From Myxococcales bacterium (lineage in GTDB: Bacteria > Myxococcota_A > Polyangia > Polyangiales > Polyangiaceae), in assembly GCA_025362165.1 (NCBI GenBank), contig JANYHY010000138.1, positions 1 to 11,267 on the forward strand: DNA of 11,267 nucleotides, in the 5' to 3' direction. Position numbers and translations under genes: made by a program. The notes below the pieces were generated by a model that saw only the letters and a list, made by a program, of their open reading frames with translations, was not told the origin of the DNA and ran no database searches. Below, piece after piece: positions 6,391-11,267 of this stretch. How positions within the stretch are numbered: position 1 is the first letter of the stretch; every line of letters starts with the position of its first letter.

Positions 6391-6412
6391 TCTGTGACGA
6401 GGTACTAGTCGG

Positions 6413-7342
6413 TCAGGGGCCTTCTTCTTGGCCGTTCGCCCGCTCGCGGATTTTGGCTGCGGCGAGCGTGCGTTGCTCGGGGGTCAACACAGGGAGCGCG
6501 GCGCTCACCATGTCGATCATGTGCCCTGACCACTTTTGTGCGCGCTCGTTCATGTCCTTCTTGGGCATCAGCTCCGCCATGACGAAGTGCTCGCTCTCGA
6601 AGGCAGCCTTGAGCTTCTCGAGGTGCTCCTTCATCTCACCGAAGTGACGCTCGCCGTGGTGGCCCGCACCCTCGCGCTCGTCCCCGCCAGCGTGGGCGGC
6701 GAACTGCGTGTGCATGTTGTCCTTGATCTGCGCGCGTTGCTCTTCCGTGAGCTTCAGGTCGTCAGCCCACTGCTTCATCATCATCCCGCCGCGGCCTGGG
6801 GGCCCCGCGTGATCCGTGTCGATGTGCTGCGGGCCGAGCTGCGCTGCCCCCACGCGAGCCGCGCCGCGCTCCAAGAATTTCGCCTCGATCGCGTCCACGA
6901 GCGCCGTTCGTTGGGTCGCGTCCAGGATCGCGTGCAACCGCTCAACCGCGGCAATGTCAGCGTCCTGCACCTTCGACATCTCGGCGGCCACGGCGTCGAT
7001 CTTCGGCTGCAGCGCCATCTTGTCGATCGCGCCAGCGTCTACCTGAGCTGCGACGGCCAACGCGAGATCCGCCCGCGCTTGCTTCACTGGCTCGTGCCGC
7101 GTGATCGCCGCCATGAACATCTGCTCGATCTCCGCGCGCTGCTCGCTGCGCAGCGGTACGTCCGCGAACGACTCCGCCATCCACTTCGCAGGACCCTTCG
7201 CCTGCGCCGCCACACTCAACGGCGCGCGCGTGACGGCGCTCTGAGCAGATTGCGCGGGCTCTGTCGTTGCGCTCCCGCACGCGGGCAAGATGGCGAGCGA
7301 CGAGCCAAGCGCGATGAGAGCAGCGATACGAGATGCGTGCAT
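6413..7342 (-). CDS. Lipoprotein with two tandem Spy/CpxP-like modules
   Basis: A 309-residue protein with a lipoprotein signal (MHASRIAALIALGSSLA, lipobox LPAC, lipidated Cys22). It should therefore be anchored in the periplasm or outer membrane. Two similar modules follow. The first runs from WMAESFADVPLRSEQRAEI (54-72) to LDATQRTAL (140-148). The second runs from WADDLKLTEEQRAQI (192-206) to LTPEQRTLA (286-294). These are degenerate or good LTxxQ motifs of the Spy/CpxP fold, which in other bacteria are periplasmic chaperones or metal/envelope-stress sensors. Residues 173-275 are rich in His and Met (GGMMMK, GHHGERHFGEM), which hints at metal binding. ATG 7342 has a good GGAGG 8 nt upstream. 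Its 3' end abuts the 6240-6408 repeat. The family call rests on the LTxxQ motifs and helical pattern; the chaperone role is inferred. Confidence 0.78.
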   Translation of the reverse strand: MHASRIAALIALGSSLAILPACGSATTEPAQSAQSAVTRAPLSVAAQAKGPAKWMAESFADVPLRSEQRAEIEQMFMAAITRHEPVKQARADLALAVAAQVDAGAIDKMALQPKIDAVAAEMSKVQDADIAAVERLHAILDATQRTALVDAIEAKFLERGAARVGAAQLGPQHIDTDHAGPPGRGGMMMKQWADDLKLTEEQRAQIKDNMHTQFAAHAGGDEREGAGHHGERHFGEMKEHLEKLKAAFESEHFVMAELMPKKDMNERAQKWSGHMIDMVSAALPVLTPEQRTLAAAKIRERANGQEEGP

Positions 7343-7441
7343 GATGCAAACCTCCTCAGGTCTGTTCGAGACATGAAGAACTTCGCACCGGCGAGCGCAC
7401 TTGGCACCCCCAGGAGCGGTAAAGCTCGGTAAACGAGCCTA

Positions 7442-7453
7442 TTGCCATGGCAA
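7442..7453. repeat. Perfect 12-bp palindrome TTGCCATGGCAA
   Basis: It lies in the 131-bp gap between the decarboxylase stop and the Spy-like lipoprotein start. It is directly next to a second inverted repeat (AGCGCG/CGCGCT, 7453-7466). It could be an operator site or, with its neighbour, a weak hairpin. No T-run marks a terminator. I see nothing else of note in this gap apart from the GGAGG of the lipoprotein gene. Confidence 0.4.
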
Positions 7454-7473
7454 GCGCGCTCGCGCTCACAGAC

Positions 7474-8100
7474 TCAAAAGATGAACACGCCCAACGCGAC
7501 GACCGTAGACCACAGGCCCTTCTTGTGACCCTCGGCGCTCTGCGCGACGTTGCGCGTGCGAAGGATGAGGCCGTGTGACTTGTAGGCTTGCTCGCGCTCG
7601 CTCCACGCCTTCTCCGGATCAATGTCGATGCCGAGCGTGGTCGCGAGCATCGTCGCCGCAAGGTCTTCCGCGTACTCGCCCGCGATCTTGCTCGTCTCGC
7701 CGTAGCTGTGGTGCTCGGAGAGGTAGCCGTACATGTTCGAGTCGGAGGGACGCGCCACGCCGATGGACGCCGCGATCAGCCGGTTCGGCTCGTTGGTCGC
7801 TTGACGCGCCATCACACAGTGGACGATCTGGCCGGGCTTGATGAGCTTCTCGCCCTCTTTGCGGCTCAGCTCCCTGCACTTGGGCGGAAAGATCGAGCTC
7901 ACGGTCACGAGGTTCGCCTTCTCGATCCCAGCGTCGCGCAGCGCGAGCTCGAACGACGAGAGATGATCCTTGTGAGTGCCAACGCCGTTCGTGAAGAAGA
8001 TCGCCTTGGGCACGAACAGCTCGTGCATCTCAGGGAAGCCGTTCGCTCCAACGGGTACGCCGCTCTTGCTGCTCTTGCTCTTGTCCTTGCCCTTGGCCAT
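7474..8100 (-). CDS. pdaD: Pyruvoyl-dependent arginine decarboxylase
   Basis: A 208-residue proenzyme that converts arginine to agmatine, the first step of the agmatine route to putrescine and other polyamines. The family core starts at VPKAIFFTNGVGTHKDHLSSF (residues 30-50). NLVTVSSIFPP (63-73) holds the self-cleavage site; by analogy with the Methanocaldococcus enzyme, cleavage is expected between Ser68 and Ser69, and Ser69 becomes the pyruvoyl group. NMYGYLSEHHSYGET (122-136) carries the conserved Glu (E129) of the active site. The protein is longer than the roughly 165-residue archaeal enzyme. It has a Lys/Ser-rich N-terminal tail (MAKGKDKSKSSKSG) and a C-terminal hydrophobic end (LWSTVVALGVFIF). 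AAGGGAGAG just upstream is a good ribosome site. It lies 43 bp after the H1-tailed protein gene on the same strand and may be cotranscribed with it. Confidence 0.93.
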   Translation of the reverse strand: MAKGKDKSKSSKSGVPVGANGFPEMHELFVPKAIFFTNGVGTHKDHLSSFELALRDAGIEKANLVTVSSIFPPKCRELSRKEGEKLIKPGQIVHCVMARQATNEPNRLIAASIGVARPSDSNMYGYLSEHHSYGETSKIAGEYAEDLAATMLATTLGIDIDPEKAWSEREQAYKSHGLILRTRNVAQSAEGHKKGLWSTVVALGVFIF

Positions 8101-8143
8101 GTCTCTCCCTTACCAGCCCAGAACGCGGCTTGTGTGAACTTTG

Positions 8144-8581
8144 TCAGGCCTTTTTGGGCGCTGCAGCCTTCTTCGGCTTGGCGTGCGCTGCAGCGGCGGC
8201 CTTCTTGGTCGCGGCCTTCGAGGGCGCGTCCTTCTTCGCCGTCTTCGTCGCTGCTTCAGCGCGCTTGGAGGCGGACTTGTACAGATCGAACAGACGGGGC
8301 ACGGGATAGGCGGAGAGACGGCTCTTGTAGCCATCGTCCTTGGTGCGCTTCTCGACGTCGAGCACCGCCGCGATCAGCTTCTCGCGCGTGCCGAACTTCT
8401 CTTTGACGGTGGAGAAGACCTCGTGCAGGTGAACGAGCTTGCTGTTGGACACGTGCGCGAGGCCCTTGTCCTTGTTGGTGCGCGAGACCCAGAGGTCCTC
8501 ACCAGCGAGCTTCTCCACGGCAGCGACGAGCTTCTGCTTGTCACCGAATTTGTCTTTGACGATCGAGAGAGGGGTCTTCAT
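8144..8581 (-). CDS. Small basic protein: duplicated module plus histone-H1-like Lys/Ala tail
   Basis: A 145-residue protein that I do not recognise as a named family. Its first 104 residues contain two copies of one module. SIVKDKFGDKQKLVAAV (6-22) and STVKEKFGTREKLIAAV (57-73) are identical at 11 of 17 positions and 51 residues apart. A second stretch also recurs (VSNSKLVHLHEVF at 44-56 and LSAYPVPRLFDLY at 89-101). From about residue 105 to the end it is almost only Lys, Ala, Pro and Thr (KAATKKAAAAAHAKPKKAA), like the C-terminal tail of histone H1 and of the H1-like or HU-like nucleoid proteins of some bacteria. DNA binding is therefore likely but inferred. GGAG lies 9 nt before ATG 8581. 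It may share a transcript with pdaD downstream. There is no signal peptide or membrane segment. Confidence 0.8.
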   Translation of the reverse strand: MKTPLSIVKDKFGDKQKLVAAVEKLAGEDLWVSRTNKDKGLAHVSNSKLVHLHEVFSTVKEKFGTREKLIAAVLDVEKRTKDDGYKSRLSAYPVPRLFDLYKSASKRAEAATKTAKKDAPSKAATKKAAAAAHAKPKKAAAPKKA

Positions 8582-8638
8582 GTGTGGATACTCCGTAATG
8601 GGTGCGCCAGATGACTGGTGCGGCTTTGAGGAACGCGG

Positions 8639-8667
8639 CTGTTAGCAGCGCCACCCGCTCGTCGCAA
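8639..8667 (-). promoter_or_regulatory. Candidate promoter for the H1-tailed protein/pdaD unit
   Basis: On the minus strand, TTGCGA (8667-8662) and TAACAG (8644-8639) are separated by 17 bp. They lie 57 nt before the ATG at 8581 in a 107-bp divergent gap. The spacing is ideal and both boxes are moderate matches. I find no clear box pair for the divergent lipoprotein gene. Confidence 0.3.
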
Positions 8668-8688
8668 GCATGGTGTACGGTCTCCGCC

Positions 8689-9549
8689 ATGCAGAAACTC
8701 CTGCTCTCGCTGTTGCTCTTGCTGCTCTGCGCGTGTGGAGGTGCTCCGTCCCCCAGCTCACCTTCGCCAACCTCTTATGGCTACAGCAACGGCGGCGGTG
8801 CTGGTGCAGCGGCGCCGATGGCGATGCCGGCGTCGATGGATCGCGAAGAGGTCTACGCAGTACAGACTCCCACGACGCATTCGCGCGGAGAGTCCGACGC
8901 CAAGGCCGCGCCCGCGGGACCGCCGCCTCCTCCTCCGCAGGGGACAGTGCCTGCTCAAGCGCAAGCGGCTCAGAAGCAACAACAGCAAGACAACAAAGCC
9001 GCCGAGACTCCGCACGAGCCGGCGATGCTCATCTACACGGCCAACCTCACGATGGCCGTCTACCAAGTAGAGCCCGCGCTCAACGCGATCGAAAAGGTCG
9101 CCAAGGACATGAACGGCTACTTGGCAGTCCGGTCGGACTCGGCGATCACCATCCGCGTCCCGCGTGAGAAGTTCACCGACGCGCTCGCGCAGGTCGAAAA
9201 GACCGGCGACGTCGTGCACCGCGAAGTCACCGCAGAGGACGTCACCGACCAGTTCGTGGACATGGACGCGCGCCTGAAGAACGCCATGGCGATGCGCGAT
9301 CGCCTCCAAGATCTCTTGAAGAAGGCCAACACGAAAGAGGCGCTAGAGATCGAGATCCAGCTCGAGCGCGTGATGGGCGAGATCGAGAGCATGGAGGGCA
9401 AGCTCAAGCTGCTCAAAGACAAGATCGCCTTCTCCATGATCACCGTCACGTTCGCTGCGCGAGGCGAAGCCGCTGTGCGCGACATGCCGCTGCGCCTGCC
9501 GTTTCCGTGGCTGAACGCGCTCGGTCTCCCGCGCCTCTTGAGCTTGTAG
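8689..9549 (+). CDS. DUF4349 domain lipoprotein
   Basis: A 286-residue lipoprotein. MQKLLLSLLLLLLCAC is the signal and lipobox, with lipidated Cys16. Residues 18-112 are a low-complexity Gly/Ser/Pro/Ala/Gln linker, including a six-Pro run at 78-83 and a Gln run near 97-100. The DUF4349 domain spans about 114-268. Its landmarks are LIYTANLTMAVYQVEPAL, then ITIRVPREKFTDAL and GDVVHREVTAEDVTDQFVDMD. A coiled-coil-like segment follows (RLQDLLKKANTKEALEIEIQ, then GEIESMEGKLKLLKDKIA), and then the strand FSMITVTFAAR. The domain's role is not known, although it is widespread in envelope proteins. Most members have a C-terminal membrane helix; this one ends shortly after the domain and is instead lipid-anchored at the N-terminus. 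ATG 8689 is chosen because the signal peptide starts there; the frame is open from 8602. The next gene starts 10 bp after the stop. Confidence 0.88.
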   Translation: MQKLLLSLLLLLLCACGGAPSPSSPSPTSYGYSNGGGAGAAAPMAMPASMDREEVYAVQTPTTHSRGESDAKAAPAGPPPPPPQGTVPAQAQAAQKQQQQDNKAAETPHEPAMLIYTANLTMAVYQVEPALNAIEKVAKDMNGYLAVRSDSAITIRVPREKFTDALAQVEKTGDVVHREVTAEDVTDQFVDMDARLKNAMAMRDRLQDLLKKANTKEALEIEIQLERVMGEIESMEGKLKLLKDKIAFSMITVTFAARGEAAVRDMPLRLPFPWLNALGLPRLLSL

Positions 9550-9559
9550 GAGCGAAAAC

Positions 9560-10075
9560 ATGAATCGCTATTGGCTAATCGCTCTTGCGTACTTGGCAAT
9601 CGCCTGCGGGCGTCCGTTCGACGTGAAGACCGCGCCCGGCTTCGTCGAGCTAGAGCAGCAGAACACCGGCTACGACTTTCGCGCGACCACCCCCGAGGGC
9701 GTCGTCATGTCCATGAAGGTAGAGGACGCCCCCTCGGACAAAGGTGCAGACCTGGATTTTTGGGCGCGCTCGGTGACTCTGCAGATGCGAGACGTACAAG
9801 GGTACGCGCTCAGGGACGCCAAAGACGTCACCTCACGTGACGGAACCAAGGGCAAGCAGCTCCGCTTCGGTCACGACGAGGGGAGCAAGCCGTACACCTA
9901 TTGGGTGACGGTCTACGTCTCGCAAGATCGCCTCTTCATCGTGGAGGCGGGCGGCGCCCAGCGACTGTTCGACAAATGGACCCCAAGCCTCGAGTGGATG
10001 CACAAGTCCGTGCGCGTACAGTGCAACTCGTGGGTTGCCCCAGTGCTCGCGTCTCACACGTGCAATCGCTGGTAG
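9560..10075 (+). CDS. Small lipoprotein of unknown function
   Basis: A 171-residue protein. MNRYWLIALAYLAIAC is a lipoprotein signal with lipobox IAC (Cys16), and GGAG lies upstream of the ATG. The mature part is mixed strand and helix. It starts FDVKTAPGFVELEQQ and continues to a C-terminal DKWTPSLEWMHKSVRV. Two further cysteines lie near the C-terminus (C154 and C168, in VQCNSW and HTCNRW). The 'PGFVEL' start, the central strands and the closing 'W..S...M..S.R' helix resemble periplasmic proteins with a PsbP/Mog1-like sandwich, but this is only an impression. It sits 10 bp after the DUF4349 gene and 5 bp before the DUF952-DJ-1 gene, so all three probably form one transcript. Confidence 0.78.
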   Translation: MNRYWLIALAYLAIACGRPFDVKTAPGFVELEQQNTGYDFRATTPEGVVMSMKVEDAPSDKGADLDFWARSVTLQMRDVQGYALRDAKDVTSRDGTKGKQLRFGHDEGSKPYTYWVTVYVSQDRLFIVEAGGAQRLFDKWTPSLEWMHKSVRVQCNSWVAPVLASHTCNRW

Positions 10076-10080
10076 CGCCG

Positions 10081-10953
10081 ATGAGGTGGCTCTATCACCT
10101 CACGACGCTGCTGCCTTCGACTGACGACTACGCGCCTGAGTCGCTTGCGACGGCGGGGTTCATTCATTGCTCGTACAAGCCCGCAGTGCGTGAGAGCGCG
10201 GGCCTGTATTTCAAGCCTGATCAGCGCTTGGTTGTACTCTGCATCGACCCGCGAAGACTGACCGCGGAGATCACCATCGCGAACACGCCACGCGGACCGA
10301 TGCCGCACGTGCACGGACCGATCGACCGCGACGCTATTCGCGAGGTCATCACGCTAGACGATCTCGACTCACGCCCGGACGAGGTCCGAGGCACACGGTT
10401 CGCGTTCTACGCGTTCAAAGAGATGACGCTCCTCGATCTCGTCGGCATCCACGATCCCATCTCGCGCCTCGCGAGCATGCGCTTCGACGACGAGACTACG
10501 TGCACGATCGTCTGCGACGTGGACGGCGACGCCTTTCACATGAACGGCGCGTCCTTGCGCACAAACGTCGTACGCCCTGATTTGAGCCTCTTCGACGTTC
10601 TGGTGATCCCCGGCGGTCCTGGCACTCGCGCACTAGAGAAGGACGCCAATGTCATCCAATGGCTGCGCACGTTCCCCACCAACCGGCTCGTCGTCAGCGT
10701 GTGCACTGGAGCGTTGCTGGTCGGCGCGATGGGACGACTACAAGGTAAGGGTGCGACGACTCACGCCTCCGCGATCGCTCGCCTCCCAGAGTACGGCGCG
10801 ACCCTGGCTGCAGGGAGAGTCGTGCGAGACGGCCAAGTGATCACGAGCGGCGGAGTGACCGCGGGGATCGACGCAGGGCTGTACCTCGTGCGCCACTTGA
10901 TGGGCGAAGAGGTGATGACGAAGATCGCCACGCAGATGGAGCACACTTTCTAG
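10081..10953 (+). CDS. DUF952 fused to a DJ-1/PfpI domain (isonitrile-hydratase-like)
   Basis: A 290-residue two-domain protein without a signal peptide. Residues 1-105 match DUF952: WLYHLTT at the start, then LATAGFIHCSYKPAV, the strand LVVLCIDPRRL, and PMPHVHGPIDRDAI. Residues 106-290 are a DJ-1/PfpI domain closest in style to Pseudomonas isonitrile hydratase InhA. The markers are TLLDLVGIHDP (Asp119 where InhA has its catalytic Asp), FDVLVIPGGPGTRAL and SVCTGALLVGAMGRLQGK. The last holds the nucleophile-elbow Cys208 followed by Thr209. ATTHAS and RVVRDGQVITSGGVTAGIDAG follow. InhA hydrates isonitriles to N-substituted formamides. Cys, Thr and Asp are all kept, so a hydratase or related hydrolase activity is plausible but unproven. 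DUF952 has no established activity. ATG 10081 fits the DUF952 start; an in-frame GTG at 10060 is a less likely alternative. The fusion frame is continuous with no sign of a frameshift. Confidence 0.9.
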   Translation: MRWLYHLTTLLPSTDDYAPESLATAGFIHCSYKPAVRESAGLYFKPDQRLVVLCIDPRRLTAEITIANTPRGPMPHVHGPIDRDAIREVITLDDLDSRPDEVRGTRFAFYAFKEMTLLDLVGIHDPISRLASMRFDDETTCTIVCDVDGDAFHMNGASLRTNVVRPDLSLFDVLVIPGGPGTRALEKDANVIQWLRTFPTNRLVVSVCTGALLVGAMGRLQGKGATTHASAIARLPEYGATLAAGRVVRDGQVITSGGVTAGIDAGLYLVRHLMGEEVMTKIATQMEHTF

Positions 10954-11023
10954 CGGGGGGTCATTGTTGATGCGTCAGCCGACGTAGATTCACTCTCGCG
11001 TGTCTGCTACTCGTGTGCCCCTG

Positions 11024-11267
11024 ATGAGTGACAAGCCTCGCGTGCGCTTCGCGCCGTCCCCGACGGGATATCTGCACATCGGCGGAGTTCGTACGGCGCT
11101 GTTCAATTGGCTCTGGGCCCGCAAGACTGGCGGGAAATTCATCTTGCGCGTAAAGGACACGGATCAGGAGCGCAGCACGCCAGACAGAGTCCGCATGATC
11201 TTCGAGTCGATGAAATGGCTCGGCTTGGATTGGGACGAAGGACCAGAGGTAGGTGGCGCGTCGGGTC
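11024..11267 (+). CDS. gltX: Glutamyl-tRNA synthetase, N-terminal part
   Basis: The first 81 complete codons of a class I aminoacyl-tRNA synthetase, cut by the right edge. VRFAPSPTGYLHIGGVRTAL (7-26) holds the HIGH-type motif (HIGG), and FNWLWARKTGGKFILR leads to the second active-site strand. MKWLGLDWDEGPEVGG then matches GluRS closely. It charges tRNA(Glu) with glutamate in the cytosol. ATG 11024 is the expected start; an in-frame GTG at 11015 is possible, and neither has a clear Shine-Dalgarno. The 70 bp upstream contain no convincing promoter. Residue 44 is Lys in VKDTD where the family has IEDTD; see the findings. Confidence 0.95.
   Translation, partial: MSDKPRVRFAPSPTGYLHIGGVRTALFNWLWARKTGGKFILRVKDTDQERSTPDRVRMIFESMKWLGLDWDEGPEVGGASG

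Larger units (their letters stand above)
6240..6408. repeat. Compound inverted-repeat array: four alternating CTAGTAC heptamers with nested hairpins
   Basis: The entire gap between two convergent genes is repeat structure. CTAGTAC at 6240-6246, GTACTAG at 6282-6288, CTAGTAC at 6344-6350 and GTACTAG at 6402-6408 alternate in orientation. The third and fourth extend to a perfect 11-bp inverted pair (CTAGTACCTCG at 6344-6354, CGAGGTACTAG at 6398-6408). Between them lie a 6-bp stem at 6289-6310, a G/C hairpin at 6321-6335 and an 8-bp stem at 6371-6390. The hexamer GGACCG is also repeated (6263-6268, 6337-6342). There is no ORF inside. It resembles a REP/BIME-like or MITE-like element, and may also act as a bidirectional terminator for the two convergent genes. 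I cannot tell from one copy whether it is dispersed in the genome. Confidence 0.8.

Noticed and set aside
6240..6408. CRISPR array or attachment site as an explanation of the repeat region
   Set aside because: The heptamers are too short, inverted and unevenly spaced for CRISPR. There is no integrase, tRNA gene or direct-repeat pair for an att site.
7588..8406. Long plus-strand open frame over pdaD and the H1-tailed gene
   Set aside because: It is antisense to two well-supported genes, and its translation is Arg/Ala-rich with no motif.
10954..11023. Promoter for gltX
   Set aside because: TAGATT at 10985-10990 looks like a -10, but no -35 sits at a proper distance (best is TTGTTG with a 15-bp spacer), so it is not listed as a feature.
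1..11267. tRNA, rRNA, insertion sequence, prophage or defence system
   Set aside because: No tRNA-like cloverleaf, rRNA sequence, transposase, integrase, toxin-antitoxin pair or nuclease was recognised on either strand by reading; a tRNAscan or Infernal run would be needed to exclude small RNAs.

Overview
This window is GC-rich, densely packed DNA with codon choice to match. Its gene content points to Myxococcota, most likely the Polyangiales side. Supporting signs are a NadD of the GGSFNPPH type in an overlapping operon, a pyruvoyl-dependent arginine decarboxylase, several Cys-lipoproteins and a protein with a histone-H1-like Lys/Ala tail. The taxonomic call is an inference from gene style; there is no rRNA or marker tree here. 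The window looks like chromosome: there is no transposase, integrase, phage gene or CRISPR array.

Left third (1-2566, minus strand). A tightly coupled operon reads right to left. First is a metallophosphoesterase-fold protein that has lost most metal ligands. Then comes nadD (NAD synthesis), overlapping it by 4 nt. Then a Rossmann/DUF2520 oxidoreductase-like protein, overlapping nadD by 14 nt. After a 67-bp gap comes the N-terminal part of an unrecognised, possibly AAA/STAND-like protein that runs off the left edge.

Centre (2658-6243). A fused [2Fe-2S]/FAD oxidoreductase of the sarcosine-oxidase-alpha/HcnAB type converges, with a 4-bp gap, on a solitary ccmB (heme exporter membrane subunit). 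Divergent from ccmB is a two-gene plus-strand unit: a D-Ala-D-Ala-ligase-like ATP-grasp enzyme and a GNAT acetyltransferase. They are joined by a TTGA stop/start overlap and a GAGG ribosome site.

Intergenic repeat (6240-6408). The whole gap between the convergent GNAT and Spy-like genes is filled by a compound inverted-repeat structure. The heptamer CTAGTAC occurs four times in alternating orientation, with three further hairpins inside. This is the most striking non-coding structure in the window.

Right half (6413-8581, minus strand) holds three genes in transcription order: a small protein with a duplicated module and an H1-like tail, a pyruvoyl-dependent arginine decarboxylase (agmatine synthesis), and a lipoprotein with two tandem Spy/CpxP-like modules. 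From 8689 the plus strand carries a DUF4349 lipoprotein, a small unknown lipoprotein and an unusual DUF952-DJ-1/PfpI (isonitrile-hydratase-like) fusion, spaced 10 and 5 bp apart. The window ends in the first 81 codons of glutamyl-tRNA synthetase, which appears to carry Lys where the family has a substrate-binding Glu.

Most of the window is housekeeping or envelope-related. The best candidates for something undescribed are the 6240-6408 repeat, the H1-tailed duplicated-module protein, the DUF952-DJ-1 fusion, the ATP-grasp/GNAT pair, and the pseudo-phosphoesterase coupled to nadD.
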